Shown here in pieces: positions 53,257 to 61,946 of a DNA stretch of 64,000 nucleotides (positions are counted from its first letter, which is position 1; every line of letters starts with the position of its first letter). Made by a program: the position numbers and the translations under genes. The stretch is from contig NZ_OW969598.1 of the NCBI RefSeq assembly GCF_943181435.1, positions 1,960,519 to 2,024,518 of the forward strand. Direction: 5' to 3'. The notes beneath the pieces were generated by a model, which saw nothing but the letters and a program-made list of their open reading frames with translations, was not told the DNA's origin and did no database searches. Origin of the DNA: Neisseria sp. Marseille-Q6792. Lineage in GTDB: Bacteria > Pseudomonadota > Gammaproteobacteria > Burkholderiales > Neisseriaceae.

Positions 53257-53775
53257 ATGCCCAAGCTCCATATGTTTTACCTCGGCGGCAATGCCGGCAG
53301 GTCGAATATCGAAGTGCACGACATCCAATTTGCCGTGTGCGACGACTACCGCGAAGCCGTTCCTGCACTCAAAGCCGCGTGGTTCGGCGATGCGGACAAA
53401 ATCCACATCGACGGCTGGCAGATTGTCGAATGGGCGGACGGTTACGATGTCTGCGTACGGGAGGCGGAAGAACATACCGCAATGCCGTCTGAACACGCCC
53501 CGCGCCTGTATTTTGCCAATGTCGGCGGCTATCGCGCGGGTCAGCTTGCAGAAGCGCACGCTTTCGGACTGTTCGCCGCCGCCACGCCTGCCGAAGCCAA
53601 ACAAAAAGCCCTGCAAACCCTGTTGACCGACCATGTTCAGCAACATAAAGACAACTTAAAAGATGTGGACAACCTGCTTGCACTCGACCACATCGGCAAT
53701 TTCCATATCCGCCTGACCCCGAATCCGCACGGTAAACCCGCCGAAATCGGCTTTCAAGGCTATTTGCCGATTTAA
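53257..53775 (+). CDS. DUF1543 family protein
   Basis: 172 residues, MPKLHMFYLGGNAGRSNIEVHDIQF then ALKAAWFGDADKIHIDGWQIVEWADGY. A second, related half (PRLYFANVGGYRAGQLAEAHAFGL ... DHIGNFHIRLTPN) gives a two-fold repeat, as in DUF1543. Function unknown. A DUS encodes AMPSEHAP in the linker between halves. It lies between queC and queD with 27 and 10 bp gaps, so it is co-transcribed with queuosine genes. Confidence 0.75.
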   Translation: MPKLHMFYLGGNAGRSNIEVHDIQFAVCDDYREAVPALKAAWFGDADKIHIDGWQIVEWADGYDVCVREAEEHTAMPSEHAPRLYFANVGGYRAGQLAEAHAFGLFAAATPAEAKQKALQTLLTDHVQQHKDNLKDVDNLLALDHIGNFHIRLTPNPHGKPAEIGFQGYLPI

Positions 53776-53785
53776 AATACACACC

Positions 53786-54208
53786 ATGAAAATTACCAAG
53801 ATATTTACCTTCGACTCTTCACACATGCTCGACGGGCATGACGGCAAATGCCAAAACCTGCACGGGCATACCTACAAACTCGAAATCACCGTTTCAGACG
53901 GCATTATCAAAGGCGGCGCGAAAAACGGTATGGTGATGGACTTTACCGACTTGAAAGCCATCGTCAAACAACACATTATCGACCCTTTCGACCACGCCTT
54001 CATCTACGACGGCGGCAACGGGCGCGAATGCCAAATCGCCGCGCTTTTGGAGGGTTGGAACATGAAAACCCTGCGCCTGCCCTGCCGCACCACTGCCGAA
54101 AATATGGCGGTCGAAATGTACGGCCGTCTGAAAAACGCGGGGCTGAACGTGTGCCGCGTCAAATTGTGGGAAACGCCGACATCGTGTGCTGAGTATGAAG
54201 GGGAGTAG
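53786..54208 (+). CDS. queD: 6-carboxytetrahydropterin synthase QueD
   Basis: 140 residues of the PTPS/QueD family. Zinc His residues in FDSSHMLDGHDGKCQNLHGHTYKL, with the catalytic Cys in GKCQNLHGH; later MDFTDLKAIVKQHIIDPFDHAFI and LPCRTTAENMAVEMY. Makes 6-carboxy-tetrahydropterin from dihydroneopterin triphosphate, the step before QueE. Last gene of the left queuosine cluster. Confidence 0.95.
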   Translation: MKITKIFTFDSSHMLDGHDGKCQNLHGHTYKLEITVSDGIIKGGAKNGMVMDFTDLKAIVKQHIIDPFDHAFIYDGGNGRECQIAALLEGWNMKTLRLPCRTTAENMAVEMYGRLKNAGLNVCRVKLWETPTSCAEYEGE

Positions 54209-54229
54209 GGAATATCTTGAACGTATCGA

Positions 54230-54547
54230 TATAGTAAATTCAAATAAGACATGCCCAATCGCGTCATTCCCGCGCAGGCGGGAATCCAGACCTTGATTTA
54301 TCAGGAATATTTAAAAATTGCAATAATTCCAAATCTCTGGATTCCCGCCTGCGCAGGAATGACAGTGTGGGGGCGTCCTTATTTGAATCTGCTTTATAGT
54401 GGATTAACAAAAACCAGTACAACGTTGCCTCGCCTTAGCTCAAAGAGAACGATTCTCTAAGGTGCTGAAGCACCAAGTGAATCGGTTCCGTACTATTTGT
54501 ACTGTCTGCGGCTTCGTCGCCTTGTCCTGATTTTTGTTAATCCACTA
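54230..54547. repeat. dRS3 unit followed by a Correia element
   Basis: Two dRS3 palindromes (54266-54285 and 54341-54360, the second with one mismatch) sit in a unit with inverted ends ATTCAAATAAG and CTTATTTGAAT. A 153 bp long-form Correia element (54395-54547) follows; its right end reads CCACTAGTGG instead of CCACTATA. Together they fill the left edge of the insert between queD and queE. No gene is seen here. Confidence 0.88.
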
Positions 54548-54589
54548 GTGGTACAAAATTCAAGATAGATTTCAAAGGGAGAGTTAATA

Positions 54590-55009
54590 TTGTTAATTAA
54601 AAAAATAATTTTATGGGTAGTTATGACTTTATTTTGGATTTTCATTTTTTATCCAAATGAGAAGGAATTATCAACAAAACGATTTATTTTTGAGAAGTCA
54701 TACAGTTATAATTCTGGCATACCATTTAACTATTTCTTAATAGATAAAAATCAGAATTCCATTATTTATTTCTTTATTAATAACTATATAGAAGAGGGTA
54801 ACTTTATTTATTTTTCATATATTGATGGAGGTATTGTGCATGATTTCTGCTATACAAATAAAAAGTTAAAGCTATTACGTATTAACAAACTAACTGATAG
54901 TATAGAAAATGCTCAAATAAATAAGCACCAAATAGTTTTTGATAAAATTAATAAAATAAAATACAGTGATTTAACATGGTTGCAAAGTGAATATAATAGA
55001 TGCAAGTAA
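54590..55009 (+). CDS. AT-rich hypothetical protein with N-terminal membrane anchor
   Basis: 139 residues from a TTG start (54590) behind AAAGGGAGAG. The first ~20 residues are hydrophobic (IILWVVMTLFWIFIFY); the rest is rich in Asn, Ile, Lys and aromatic residues (FIFEKSYSYNSGIPFNYFLI, YIEEGNFIYFSYIDGG). Base composition is far more AT-rich than the surrounding que genes, indicating recent transfer. No family recognised. Adjacent toxin-type debris (55061 on) makes an orphan immunity protein one possibility, unproven. Confidence 0.6.
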   Translation: MLIKKIILWVVMTLFWIFIFYPNEKELSTKRFIFEKSYSYNSGIPFNYFLIDKNQNSIIYFFINNYIEEGNFIYFSYIDGGIVHDFCYTNKKLKLLRINKLTDSIENAQINKHQIVFDKINKIKYSDLTWLQSEYNRCK

Positions 55010-55060
55010 ATTTCTGTATTGATTATTTATTGGAAAAATTGCATTGTTTACACTTTTTTC

Positions 55061-55260
55061 ATGCTGATCAGTGCACAGGTAGGGGGCGTGCTGGGGCAGA
55101 ATGCGGTGGAGAATAATGCCCTAGACCGTTTGGACGGATTCACACCCGGCGAACGAAGCCTGAGAGCCAGAGCAGATAAGATCTACCAATATACCGTAAA
55201 ACGGTTTTTTCTCCTGCACGGATTCCCCGTCTTTTCAAACGGCATTCCATCTCAAACGTA
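55061..55260 (+). pseudogene. Fragment with a VENN motif, polymorphic-toxin remnant
   Basis: The frame from 55061 reads MLISAQVGGVLGQNAVENNA, then LDRLDGFTPGERSLRARADK. AVENNAL resembles the VENN pretoxin motif that precedes the toxic C-terminal domain in CdiA-, TpsA- and MafB-type proteins. Neither the long N-terminal part nor a toxin domain remains; the frame runs on into the DUF1304 gene. I infer a leftover from a toxin cassette exchange at this spot. Confidence 0.4.
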
Positions 55261-55279
55261 CCCATTAAAAGGAACACCC

Positions 55280-55651
55280 ATGAAACTCCTCTCCACCATT
55301 CTCGTTCTCCTCGTCGCTGCCGAACATTTCTACATCGCCTGGCTTGAAATGACGCAGATTCCCAGCGAAAAGGCGGCGGAAACGTTCAAGCTGCCTTATG
55401 AATTTATGGAACAAAAGCAAGTGCAGATCCTGTTTGGCAATCAAGGGCTGTATAACGGCTTTCTCGGCATCGGGCTGGTGTGGTCGCGGTTTGCCGTGCC
55501 GGACAATGCCGTTTACGGCGCAACGATTCTGTTTCTCGGTTTCGTATTGATTGCCGCCGCATGGGGCGCGTTCTCTTCCGGCAACAAAGGCATACTCGTC
55601 AAACAAGGTTTGCCCGCATTTTTGGCGGCGGCAGCGGTGTTGGCGGCATGA
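55280..55651 (+). CDS. DUF1304 small membrane protein
   Basis: 123 residues, four hydrophobic helices: LLSTILVLLVAAEHFYIAWLEM, NQGLYNGFLGIGLVWSRF, YGATILFLGFVLIAAAWGAF and LPAFLAAAAVLAA. The AEHFYI-LEM and NQGLYNGFLA-like motifs are characteristic of DUF1304. Function unknown. The start at 55280 follows AAAAGGAAC; upstream in-frame codons belong to toxin debris. Its stop overlaps the queE start as ATGA. Confidence 0.82.
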   Translation: MKLLSTILVLLVAAEHFYIAWLEMTQIPSEKAAETFKLPYEFMEQKQVQILFGNQGLYNGFLGIGLVWSRFAVPDNAVYGATILFLGFVLIAAAWGAFSSGNKGILVKQGLPAFLAAAAVLAA

Positions 55652-56286
55652 AAAAAATCAATGTCGCCCCCGAAAATCCGCAATACCGTATCGTCGAAAT
55701 TTTCGAGAGCCTGCAAGGCGAGGGCAGGAACACGGGTATGCCTGCCGTTTTCGTCCGCTTGGGCAAATGCAACCTCGCCTGTGGCTGGTGTGATACCGAT
55801 TATTTGACATTCGGCATGATGAGCCTGTCCGACATCTTAGGCCGTCTGAAAACCTATGCTGCCCGCAACATCATCATCACCGGTGGAGAGCCGACCATAC
55901 AGCCGCATCTCGATACGCTGCTGGACACGCTCAAGGCGGAAGGCTATTTCCTCTGTCTCGAAACCAACGGCCTCAAGCCCGCACCGCCGCAAATCGACTA
56001 TGTCGCCACCAGCCCCAAAGCCTGCTACGCCGCCAAATACGAAAAAAGCTGTATCGAAACAGCCGACGAAGTGCGGATTGTTGCCGATGGCGATGTCCTT
56101 GCGTTCTGCGAAAATATGGAACGCAAAATCCGCGCACATCATTACTACCTTTCGCCCTGCGAACAAGACGGTGCGATGAACATCTACGACACCATCCGCC
56201 AAATCGGTATTTTAAACAGTCGCCCCGACGCATCCGTCCATTGGCAGTTGAGCGTGCAGACGCACAAATGGGCGGGGATAGAGTAG
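55648..56286 (+). CDS. queE: 7-carboxy-7-deazaguanine synthase QueE (radical SAM)
   Basis: 212 residues. VEIFESLQGEGRNTGMPAVF is the QueE opening; the iron-sulfur motif C-x3-C-x2-C is CNLACGWCDTDY; IIITGGEPTIQPHL follows. Converts 6-carboxy-tetrahydropterin to the deazaguanine ring. It is translationally coupled to the DUF1304 gene (4 bp overlap) and separated from queC/queD by about 1.4 kb of accessory DNA, so the pathway is now in two transcription units. Confidence 0.94.
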   Translation: MKKINVAPENPQYRIVEIFESLQGEGRNTGMPAVFVRLGKCNLACGWCDTDYLTFGMMSLSDILGRLKTYAARNIIITGGEPTIQPHLDTLLDTLKAEGYFLCLETNGLKPAPPQIDYVATSPKACYAAKYEKSCIETADEVRIVADGDVLAFCENMERKIRAHHYYLSPCEQDGAMNIYDTIRQIGILNSRPDASVHWQLSVQTHKWAGIE

Positions 56287-56521
56287 TTTATGCAGTGCAA
56301 CTCAAAGGGTCGGCTTACCGTTTTGCCGATGTTTGACATACGGGAAGTGTACCGCTTCCGCGTGAAATTGCCGACATTTCCGCTGCCTAATTGGTTTGTA
56401 ACCTTACTGAATAAGATGCCGTCGTTGAGTACAAGCTCGGCTTCCTAAATTCCGATGGTCTTTTGAACGTTGCCGATACCTTTTGTCAGTGCACGCAAAT
56501 AGCGGGGTTAAGGAAAACGAA

Positions 56522-56557
56522 ATGCCGTCTGAAACAGAATGCTGTTTCAGACGGCAT
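56522..56557. terminator. Paired-DUS hairpin between queE and tRNA-Pro
   Basis: ATGCCGTCTGAA (56522-56533) and TTCAGACGGCAT (56546-56557); the loop itself is partly complementary (ACAG/CTGT), lengthening the stem. The rest of 56287-56520 shows no gene that I can support. Confidence 0.8.
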
Positions 56558-56580
56558 TTTTCTGTTGACGCCAAAAGGAA

Positions 56581-56613
56581 AAACCGCCTCGGCAATGGAT
56601 GCCGAGGCGGTTT
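56581..56613 (-). terminator. Intrinsic terminator of the tRNA-Pro gene
   Basis: AAACCGCCTCGGCA pairs with TGCCGAGGCGGTTT around a 5 nt loop, 5 bp past the CCA end of the tRNA on the minus strand. Independent of uptake sequences. Confidence 0.85.
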
Positions 56614-56618
56614 GGATT

Positions 56619-56695
<77 letters not shown>

Positions 56696-56775
56696 AATGA
56701 ATTGGAATGGGATTATAACGTAAAAAGAGCGGTATGCCTATACCGTTTTGCCTGTTTGCAGCGTATCGGGCGGAT

Positions 56776-57861
56776 TTAAAAGGCCTCTCCGACTTTCACG
56801 CCGCCCGCCGTGTCTTGCGGCGAGGCCAGACCGGCAACAAAGGCTTGCGCCGCTTGGAAATCCGTTGTCTGCATCACGGCTTGCGCGGCGGCACTGCCGA
56901 GCGTGTTGGCCATGTATTGCCAACGTTGCGCCAAAGCGGGATTGTCGGGAATGGCGAAGCCGTCGCGCAATTCATCGGTCAAATCGGGACGGTTGCAGAC
57001 CAATATGATGTCGCAACCTGCTTCAAACGACAGTCGGGCGCGTTCTTTGATACCGCCGGCTCCGCACGCGCCTTCCATGGTCAAATCGTCCGAGAAAATC
57101 ACGCCTTTGAATCCGATATCGCGGCGCAAAATTTGTTTGAGCCAGATTTCGGAAAACCCTGCGGGCTTGGCATCCACTTGCGGATAAACGACGTGGGCAG
57201 GCATGACCGCTGCCATACCTTCGCGGCTCATAATGCGGAAGGGGATAAGGTCGGCGGTTTCGAGTTCGGACAGGCTGCGCCTGTCTTCCGGCAAGACCAG
57301 ATGGCTGTCTCCTTCGACAAATCCGTGTCCGGGAAAATGTTTGCCGCATGATTTCATGCCGCCTTTTTCCAAACCTTTTTGAAGGGCGAGGGCAAGGCGG
57401 GTTACGGCTTCGGGGTTACGGTGGAAACTGCGGTTGCCGATGACGGGGCAGTTTCCCCAGTCCAAATCCAAGACGGGGGTGAAGGACAAGTCGATGCCGC
57501 AGGCGGAAAGCTCGGTTGCCAAAACCCAGCCTATCTGCCGGGCTGCGGTTTCGGCGGCAGATGCGCTTTCGCTGTCCCAAATTTGCCCTAAGACGTTCAT
57601 TGCGGGCAAGCGGGTAAAGCCTTCGATAAACCGTTGAACCCTGCCGCCTTCGTGATCGACGGCGATAATGAGTTCGGGTGTGCGGAGGGATTTGATTTCG
57701 GCGGTAAGTTCTTTGAGCTGTACGATATTTTGGAAGTTGCGGCGGAACAGGATGACTCCGCCGACAGCGGGATCGAGAAGGCGTTGCTTTTCCTCTTCGG
57801 TCAGGCGGAAGGCGGCAATGTCTGCCATGACGGGGCCGCGCGGAATACAGGGAACAGTCAT
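56776..57861 (-). CDS. nagZ: Beta-N-acetylhexosaminidase NagZ
   Basis: 361 residues, GH3 family. Start MTVPCIPRGPVMADIAAFRL at 57861. Motifs: substrate-binding VDHEGGRVQRF, the catalytic loop CGKHFPGHGFVEGDSHLVLP and the nucleophile Asp in GVIFSDDLTMEG. Removes GlcNAc from muropeptides during cell-wall recycling in the cytoplasm. The reader-visible C terminus (GLASPQDTAGGVKVGEAF) is as expected. Lies downstream of the antiporter gene on the same strand, separated by a DUS palindrome. Confidence 0.95.
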   Translation of the reverse strand: MTVPCIPRGPVMADIAAFRLTEEEKQRLLDPAVGGVILFRRNFQNIVQLKELTAEIKSLRTPELIIAVDHEGGRVQRFIEGFTRLPAMNVLGQIWDSESASAAETAARQIGWVLATELSACGIDLSFTPVLDLDWGNCPVIGNRSFHRNPEAVTRLALALQKGLEKGGMKSCGKHFPGHGFVEGDSHLVLPEDRRSLSELETADLIPFRIMSREGMAAVMPAHVVYPQVDAKPAGFSEIWLKQILRRDIGFKGVIFSDDLTMEGACGAGGIKERARLSFEAGCDIILVCNRPDLTDELRDGFAIPDNPALAQRWQYMANTLGSAAAQAVMQTTDFQAAQAFVAGLASPQDTAGGVKVGEAF

Positions 57862-57881
57862 TTCGGTTTGCTCCAAAAAGC

Positions 57882-57905
57882 TTCAGACGGCATATGCCGT
57901 CTGAA
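57882..57905. terminator. Abutting inverted DUS pair between nhaC-type gene and nagZ
   Basis: TTCAGACGGCAT directly followed by ATGCCGTCTGAA, a 24 bp loopless palindrome identical in arrangement to the one between pglC and pglD. Confidence 0.7.
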
Positions 57906-57917
57906 CAGGGAAAGGGG

Positions 57918-59438
57918 TCAGGCGTTGGTGCGTTTTTTGTCTTTCAACAGAAAAATCAGCACCGCCAATACAATGCCGGTCGTGCCAAAGCCCAACAGCG
58001 CGGATTTTGTCAGACCCAATGCGAGGTAACCGGCTGCGGCTGCGGCGGCAACCGTCAGGGCATAAGGCAGTTGCGAGGTAACGTGGTCGATATGGTTGCA
58101 GCGCGCGCCGGTGGAAGACAGGATGGTCGTGTCGGAGATGGGCGAACAGTGGTCGCCGCATACTGCGCCCGCCATTACTGCGGACATACACGGGATAATC
58201 AGCGCGGGCTCGACTTTGACCGCCATGGCGGCGGCAATCGGCAGCATAATGCCGAACGTCCCCCAGCTTGTGCCGGTGGCAAACGCCATTATGCTGGCGA
58301 GCAGGAAGAGGATGACGGGCAGGAAGCCGGGATGGATGTTGCCCGCAACCAGTGTGGAGAGGTAATCGCCGGTGTGCATTTCGCCGACAACCGTACTGAT
58401 GAGCCAGGCGAGGATTAAAATGGCGATTGCGCCGAACATAGATTTCGCACCCTGCCAAACGGCTTTGGGATAATCGGCGGTTTTAATTGTGCCGAACGTG
58501 CAAAAGACGACGGCAAGCACGCCGCAAGTGCCGCCGAATACCAGCGAAGTGTTTACGTCCGTATTTTCAAATGCCCCCAAAATGCTGAAGGTTTCGCTTG
58601 CCTGTGCGCCGGTATAGATCATGGCGGATACGGTGGAGGCGATTAAGGCCAAAACGGGAATAATCAATGCGTAAACCCTGCCCCGGCTGCCGTCTGAAAC
58701 GGCGGTTTCATCATGGGTTTCGTTCAAAGCGGCCTGTTCGAAACGTGCCATCGAGCCGATGTCGAAGGAAAACCATGCGACGACGAACACCATAATCAGG
58801 GCAAACAGCGCGTAATAGTTCATCAGGCTCATGGCGACAAATGTCCCCATCGGCGTGTATTCGGTGATTTTGTAGGTAACGAGCAATCCGGCAAGTGTCG
58901 CGATAATCGACGCGCCCCAACTTGAAACGGGCATCAGCACGCACATAGGCGCGGCAGTGGAGTCGAGGATGTAGGCGAGTTTGGCGCGGGAAACTTTAAA
59001 CTTGTCGGTAACGGGGCGGGCAATCGCACCGACGGCGAGGCTGTGGAAATAGTCGTCGATAAAGGTTACGAACACAAGGCAGGCGGTCAGCATTTTCGCG
59101 CCGCGCCGGCCTTTGATGTGCCGTTTTGCCCAGTCGGCAAACGCCTGATTGCTGCCGGAGTAGGTCAGCAGGGAAGTGAAAATGCCCAAAAGTATCAGGA
59201 AAACCAAGATTTTTGGTTTGCCCAGCGACCAATCGCCGTCTGCCCAAGCCAAGCCGACGACCATGTCTTTCAGGTGTGTCAGACCGTCGACGGGGTTGCC
59301 GCCGACCAAAAAGGCAACGCCGACCAAAATTCCGATGCCTAAAGACAGCAGTACGCGGCGAGTAATGACGGCAAGTGTCAGTGCCAAAAAGGGTGGCACA
59401 ACCGAGAAAAATGAATGTGAATAGTCGATCAGCTGCAT
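57918..59438 (-). CDS. NhaC-family Na+/H+ antiporter
   Basis: 506 residues, about 12 membrane helices. Start MQLIDYSHSFFSVVPPFLAL at 59438. Motifs of the NhaC/MleN family: FIDDYFHSLAVGAIARPVTD, DSTAAPMCVLMPVSSWGASI, and FATGTSWGTFGIMLPIAAAM with GDHCSPISDTTILSSTGARC near the end. It may exchange Na+ for H+ or take up an organic anion; the substrate is not decided by sequence. The frame to 59576 is longer but crosses a terminator hairpin. Confidence 0.87.
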   Translation of the reverse strand: MQLIDYSHSFFSVVPPFLALTLAVITRRVLLSLGIGILVGVAFLVGGNPVDGLTHLKDMVVGLAWADGDWSLGKPKILVFLILLGIFTSLLTYSGSNQAFADWAKRHIKGRRGAKMLTACLVFVTFIDDYFHSLAVGAIARPVTDKFKVSRAKLAYILDSTAAPMCVLMPVSSWGASIIATLAGLLVTYKITEYTPMGTFVAMSLMNYYALFALIMVFVVAWFSFDIGSMARFEQAALNETHDETAVSDGSRGRVYALIIPVLALIASTVSAMIYTGAQASETFSILGAFENTDVNTSLVFGGTCGVLAVVFCTFGTIKTADYPKAVWQGAKSMFGAIAILILAWLISTVVGEMHTGDYLSTLVAGNIHPGFLPVILFLLASIMAFATGTSWGTFGIMLPIAAAMAVKVEPALIIPCMSAVMAGAVCGDHCSPISDTTILSSTGARCNHIDHVTSQLPYALTVAAAAAAGYLALGLTKSALLGFGTTGIVLAVLIFLLKDKKRTNA

Positions 59439-59565
59439 GGTTTGTGAGGTATAAGCGTCCGGATGGGAGGGTATCTGTCCGCCTCCGGTTTGGGTTTTGT
59501 TGGCAAAATGGGCGGAAATATTTTGTCGTAAAAATATTTGTTTAAAATCAAACAACCGATTTTTT

Positions 59566-59599
59566 AAAATGCCCATTAATCGATATTGATGGGCATTTT
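59566..59599 (-). terminator. Intrinsic terminator after the DegP-type gene
   Basis: AAAATGCCCAT and ATGGGCATTTT enclose a 12 nt loop (TAATCGATATTG), 35 bp past the protease stop on the minus strand. Confidence 0.8.
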
Positions 59600-59634
59600 A
59601 TCATTTAAAAAATATTTTGGTTAAATTATGTGTG

Positions 59635-61134
59635 TTATTGCAGGTTTAATGCGATAAACAGCGTGTTGCCACGGCGCATGACCAGCAGGGGGACGTTTTT
59701 GCCTGCCTTGTCCATAGCTTTACGGAAACCGTCTTCGTCATTGACGGGGACTTGCCCGACGGCAAGAATTTCGTCGCCGCGCCTCAAGCCTGCGCGTTCT
59801 GCCGCGTCGGAAACCCGTACGACGACGAGGTGTCCGCCGCTGCTGTCGGTATGTGTCTGAAGGGTAATGCCTGCGGATTCGACCGAGAACGTACCGGATT
59901 GCTGTTCGGTGTAGGGGGCTTCATCTGTTTTGGATGATGCGCCGGTATGCTCGGCGGCGTTGCCCAGCTTGACTTTAATTGTAATTTCTTCGCCTTTGCG
60001 CCATACGCCGAGGCTGACTTCTTTTCCTGGTGTAATGGCACCGACCATAACGGGAAGGTCTCCAGAAGAACGTATTTCTTCTCCGTTGAGACTGCGTATG
60101 ATGTCGCCTGCCTGCAAGCCTGCACGTTCTGCGGGGCTGCCGGGAAGGATTTTGGTAATCAATGCGCCGCTGGCTTTATCCAGACCGAAGGACTGTGCCA
60201 AACCGTAGGATACTTCTTGAATAATCACGCCCAGTTGCCCGCGTTGGACTTTGCCGGTGTTTTTCAGTTGTTCGGCAACATTCATGGCAACGTCAATCGG
60301 GATGGCGAAGGAAATGCCCATAAATCCGCCGCTGCGGCTGTATATTTGCGAGTTGATGCCGACGACCTGTCCTTTCAGGTTGAACAGCGGGCCACCGGAG
60401 TTGCCCGGATTGATGGCGACATCGGTTTGGATGAAGGGTGTGTAGCTTTCGTTGGGCAGGCTTCTGCCTTTGGCGGAGACGATGCCGGAGGTAACGCTGT
60501 TGTCGAAGCCGAAGGGTGCGCCGATGGCGGCTACCCATTCGCCGGGTTTCAAATCTTTGGGATTGCCGATTTTGACGACGGGCAGCTCTTCCGTTGCATC
60601 GATTTTCAGAAGGGCGACATCGGATTGGACATCCGAGCCGATGAGCTTGGCGGTATATTCGCGCTTGTCGTTAAGCAGGACTTTGATGCTGCCCATGCCG
60701 GTAACGACGTGCGTATTGGTCAGGATGTAGCCGTCTTTGCTGATGATGAAGCCGGAGCCGAAGTTCAATCCACCGTCATCTGCTTCTTCTTGGGGGATTT
60801 CGGGCATATTCGGGACGAGGCGTTTGAAAAATTCGTAGAACGGGTCGTTGTCGGCAATCGGGTCGGAATCGTTTTCGGCATTGCCGCTGCCGTTTTGGGT
60901 GCGCGGGGCGGGGGCTGCCTGAATATTGACGACTGCCGGACCTTCACTTTGAACCAGTTGGGCAAAGTCGGGCAGCAGCATACTGACGCTGCCGTCGTCT
61001 TTGGTGTGTTCGATGCGTTCTACGAAGGATGCTTCTTTTTTGTCCGCACCGAAAAAGCTGCCTGCCTTGTCGCAGCCTGCCAGCGAGGCGGCACACAGTG
61101 CTGCCAAAGCGAGGTATTGGTATTTTTTGAACAC
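59635..61134 (-). CDS. DegP/MucD-type periplasmic serine protease, lipoprotein
   Basis: 499 residues. A GTG start at 61134 behind AAGGA gives MFKKYQYLALAALCAASLAGCD, a lipoprotein signal with lipobox LAGC; Met-starting frames further upstream lack it. Catalytic triad in NTHVVTGM (His), SDVALLKIDA (Asp) and NPGNSGGPLFN (Ser). Two PDZ domains follow (GALITKILPGSPAERAGLQAG; VVRVSDAAERAGLRRGDEIL). Degrades or refolds damaged envelope proteins, here anchored to a membrane by lipid. Confidence 0.93.
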   Translation of the reverse strand: MFKKYQYLALAALCAASLAGCDKAGSFFGADKKEASFVERIEHTKDDGSVSMLLPDFAQLVQSEGPAVVNIQAAPAPRTQNGSGNAENDSDPIADNDPFYEFFKRLVPNMPEIPQEEADDGGLNFGSGFIISKDGYILTNTHVVTGMGSIKVLLNDKREYTAKLIGSDVQSDVALLKIDATEELPVVKIGNPKDLKPGEWVAAIGAPFGFDNSVTSGIVSAKGRSLPNESYTPFIQTDVAINPGNSGGPLFNLKGQVVGINSQIYSRSGGFMGISFAIPIDVAMNVAEQLKNTGKVQRGQLGVIIQEVSYGLAQSFGLDKASGALITKILPGSPAERAGLQAGDIIRSLNGEEIRSSGDLPVMVGAITPGKEVSLGVWRKGEEITIKVKLGNAAEHTGASSKTDEAPYTEQQSGTFSVESAGITLQTHTDSSGGHLVVVRVSDAAERAGLRRGDEILAVGQVPVNDEDGFRKAMDKAGKNVPLLVMRRGNTLFIALNLQ

Positions 61135-61169
61135 GTTTCGTCCTTTGTGTTGTGCCGATATTGACTTCA

Positions 61170-61208
61170 ATGCCGTCTGAAGCGCATTTTGTCAGCTTCA
61201 GACGGCAT
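61170..61208. terminator. Paired-DUS hairpin upstream of the protease / after nth
   Basis: ATGCCGTCTGAA (61170-61181) and TTCAGACGGCAT (61197-61208) with a 15 nt loop; terminates nth on the minus strand. Confidence 0.75.
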
Positions 61209-61271
61209 GGGATGAAATTCTACAACGTCCGTCCGAATTTTCAAGCATTTCATTTTGAAGGGCGGTGGCGG

Positions 61272-61901
61272 TCAGGCTTTGGCGGGATATTCGCACAGGT
61301 CGTTGATGATGCAGGTTTGGCATTGCGGTTTGAGTGCCTTGCAGGTGTAGCGTCCGTGCAGGATGAGCCAGTGGTGCGCGTCCATCAGGAACTCTTTAGG
61401 AATGAAGCGCATCAGTTTGTCTTCGACTTCGCGAACGTCTTTTCCGGGTGCGATTTTGGTTCGGTTGGACACGCGGAAAATATGCGTATCGACCGCCATG
61501 ACGGGATGGCCGAACGCCGTGTTCAATACCACGTTTGCCGTTTTGCGCCCCACGCCCGGCAACGATTCCAAAGCCTCGCGGTCTTCCGGCACTTCGCCGT
61601 TGTATTTTTCCAGCAGGATGCGGCAGGTCTGCATGATGTGCTTGGACTTGGTTTTATATAACCCGATGGTTTTCGTGTATTCCATCACGCCGTCCAAGCC
61701 CAAATCCAGCATCGCCTGCGGCGTATCGGCAACCGGAAACAGTTTCGCCGTCGCCTTGTTCACGCCGACATCAGTCGCCTGCGCCGACAGTAAAACGGCG
61801 ATTAAAAGCTCGAAAGGGGAGTTGAAATTCAGCTCGGTGGTCGGATGGGGGTTGGCGGCGCGGAAGCGTTCGAAAATTTCTTGGCGGATGTGTCTGTTCA
61901 T
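61272..61901 (-). CDS. nth: Endonuclease III
   Basis: 209 residues. Helix-hairpin-helix LPGVGRKTANVVLNTAFG with the catalytic Lys, catalytic Asp in VDTHIFRVSNR, and a C-terminal 4Fe-4S motif CKALKPQCQTCIINDLC (C-x6-C-x2-C-x5-C). Removes oxidised pyrimidines from DNA. Length typical. Confidence 0.96.
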   Translation of the reverse strand: MNRHIRQEIFERFRAANPHPTTELNFNSPFELLIAVLLSAQATDVGVNKATAKLFPVADTPQAMLDLGLDGVMEYTKTIGLYKTKSKHIMQTCRILLEKYNGEVPEDREALESLPGVGRKTANVVLNTAFGHPVMAVDTHIFRVSNRTKIAPGKDVREVEDKLMRFIPKEFLMDAHHWLILHGRYTCKALKPQCQTCIINDLCEYPAKA

Positions 61902-61946
61902 TTTTTTATACGGTGGGTTTGTGTGTTCGGCATTATAACGTATGGT

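Noticed and set aside
55019..55651. A single 210-residue protein spanning the toxin debris and DUF1304
   Set aside because: The DUF1304 family start is at 55280 with its own ribosome site; the upstream half has a different composition and origin.
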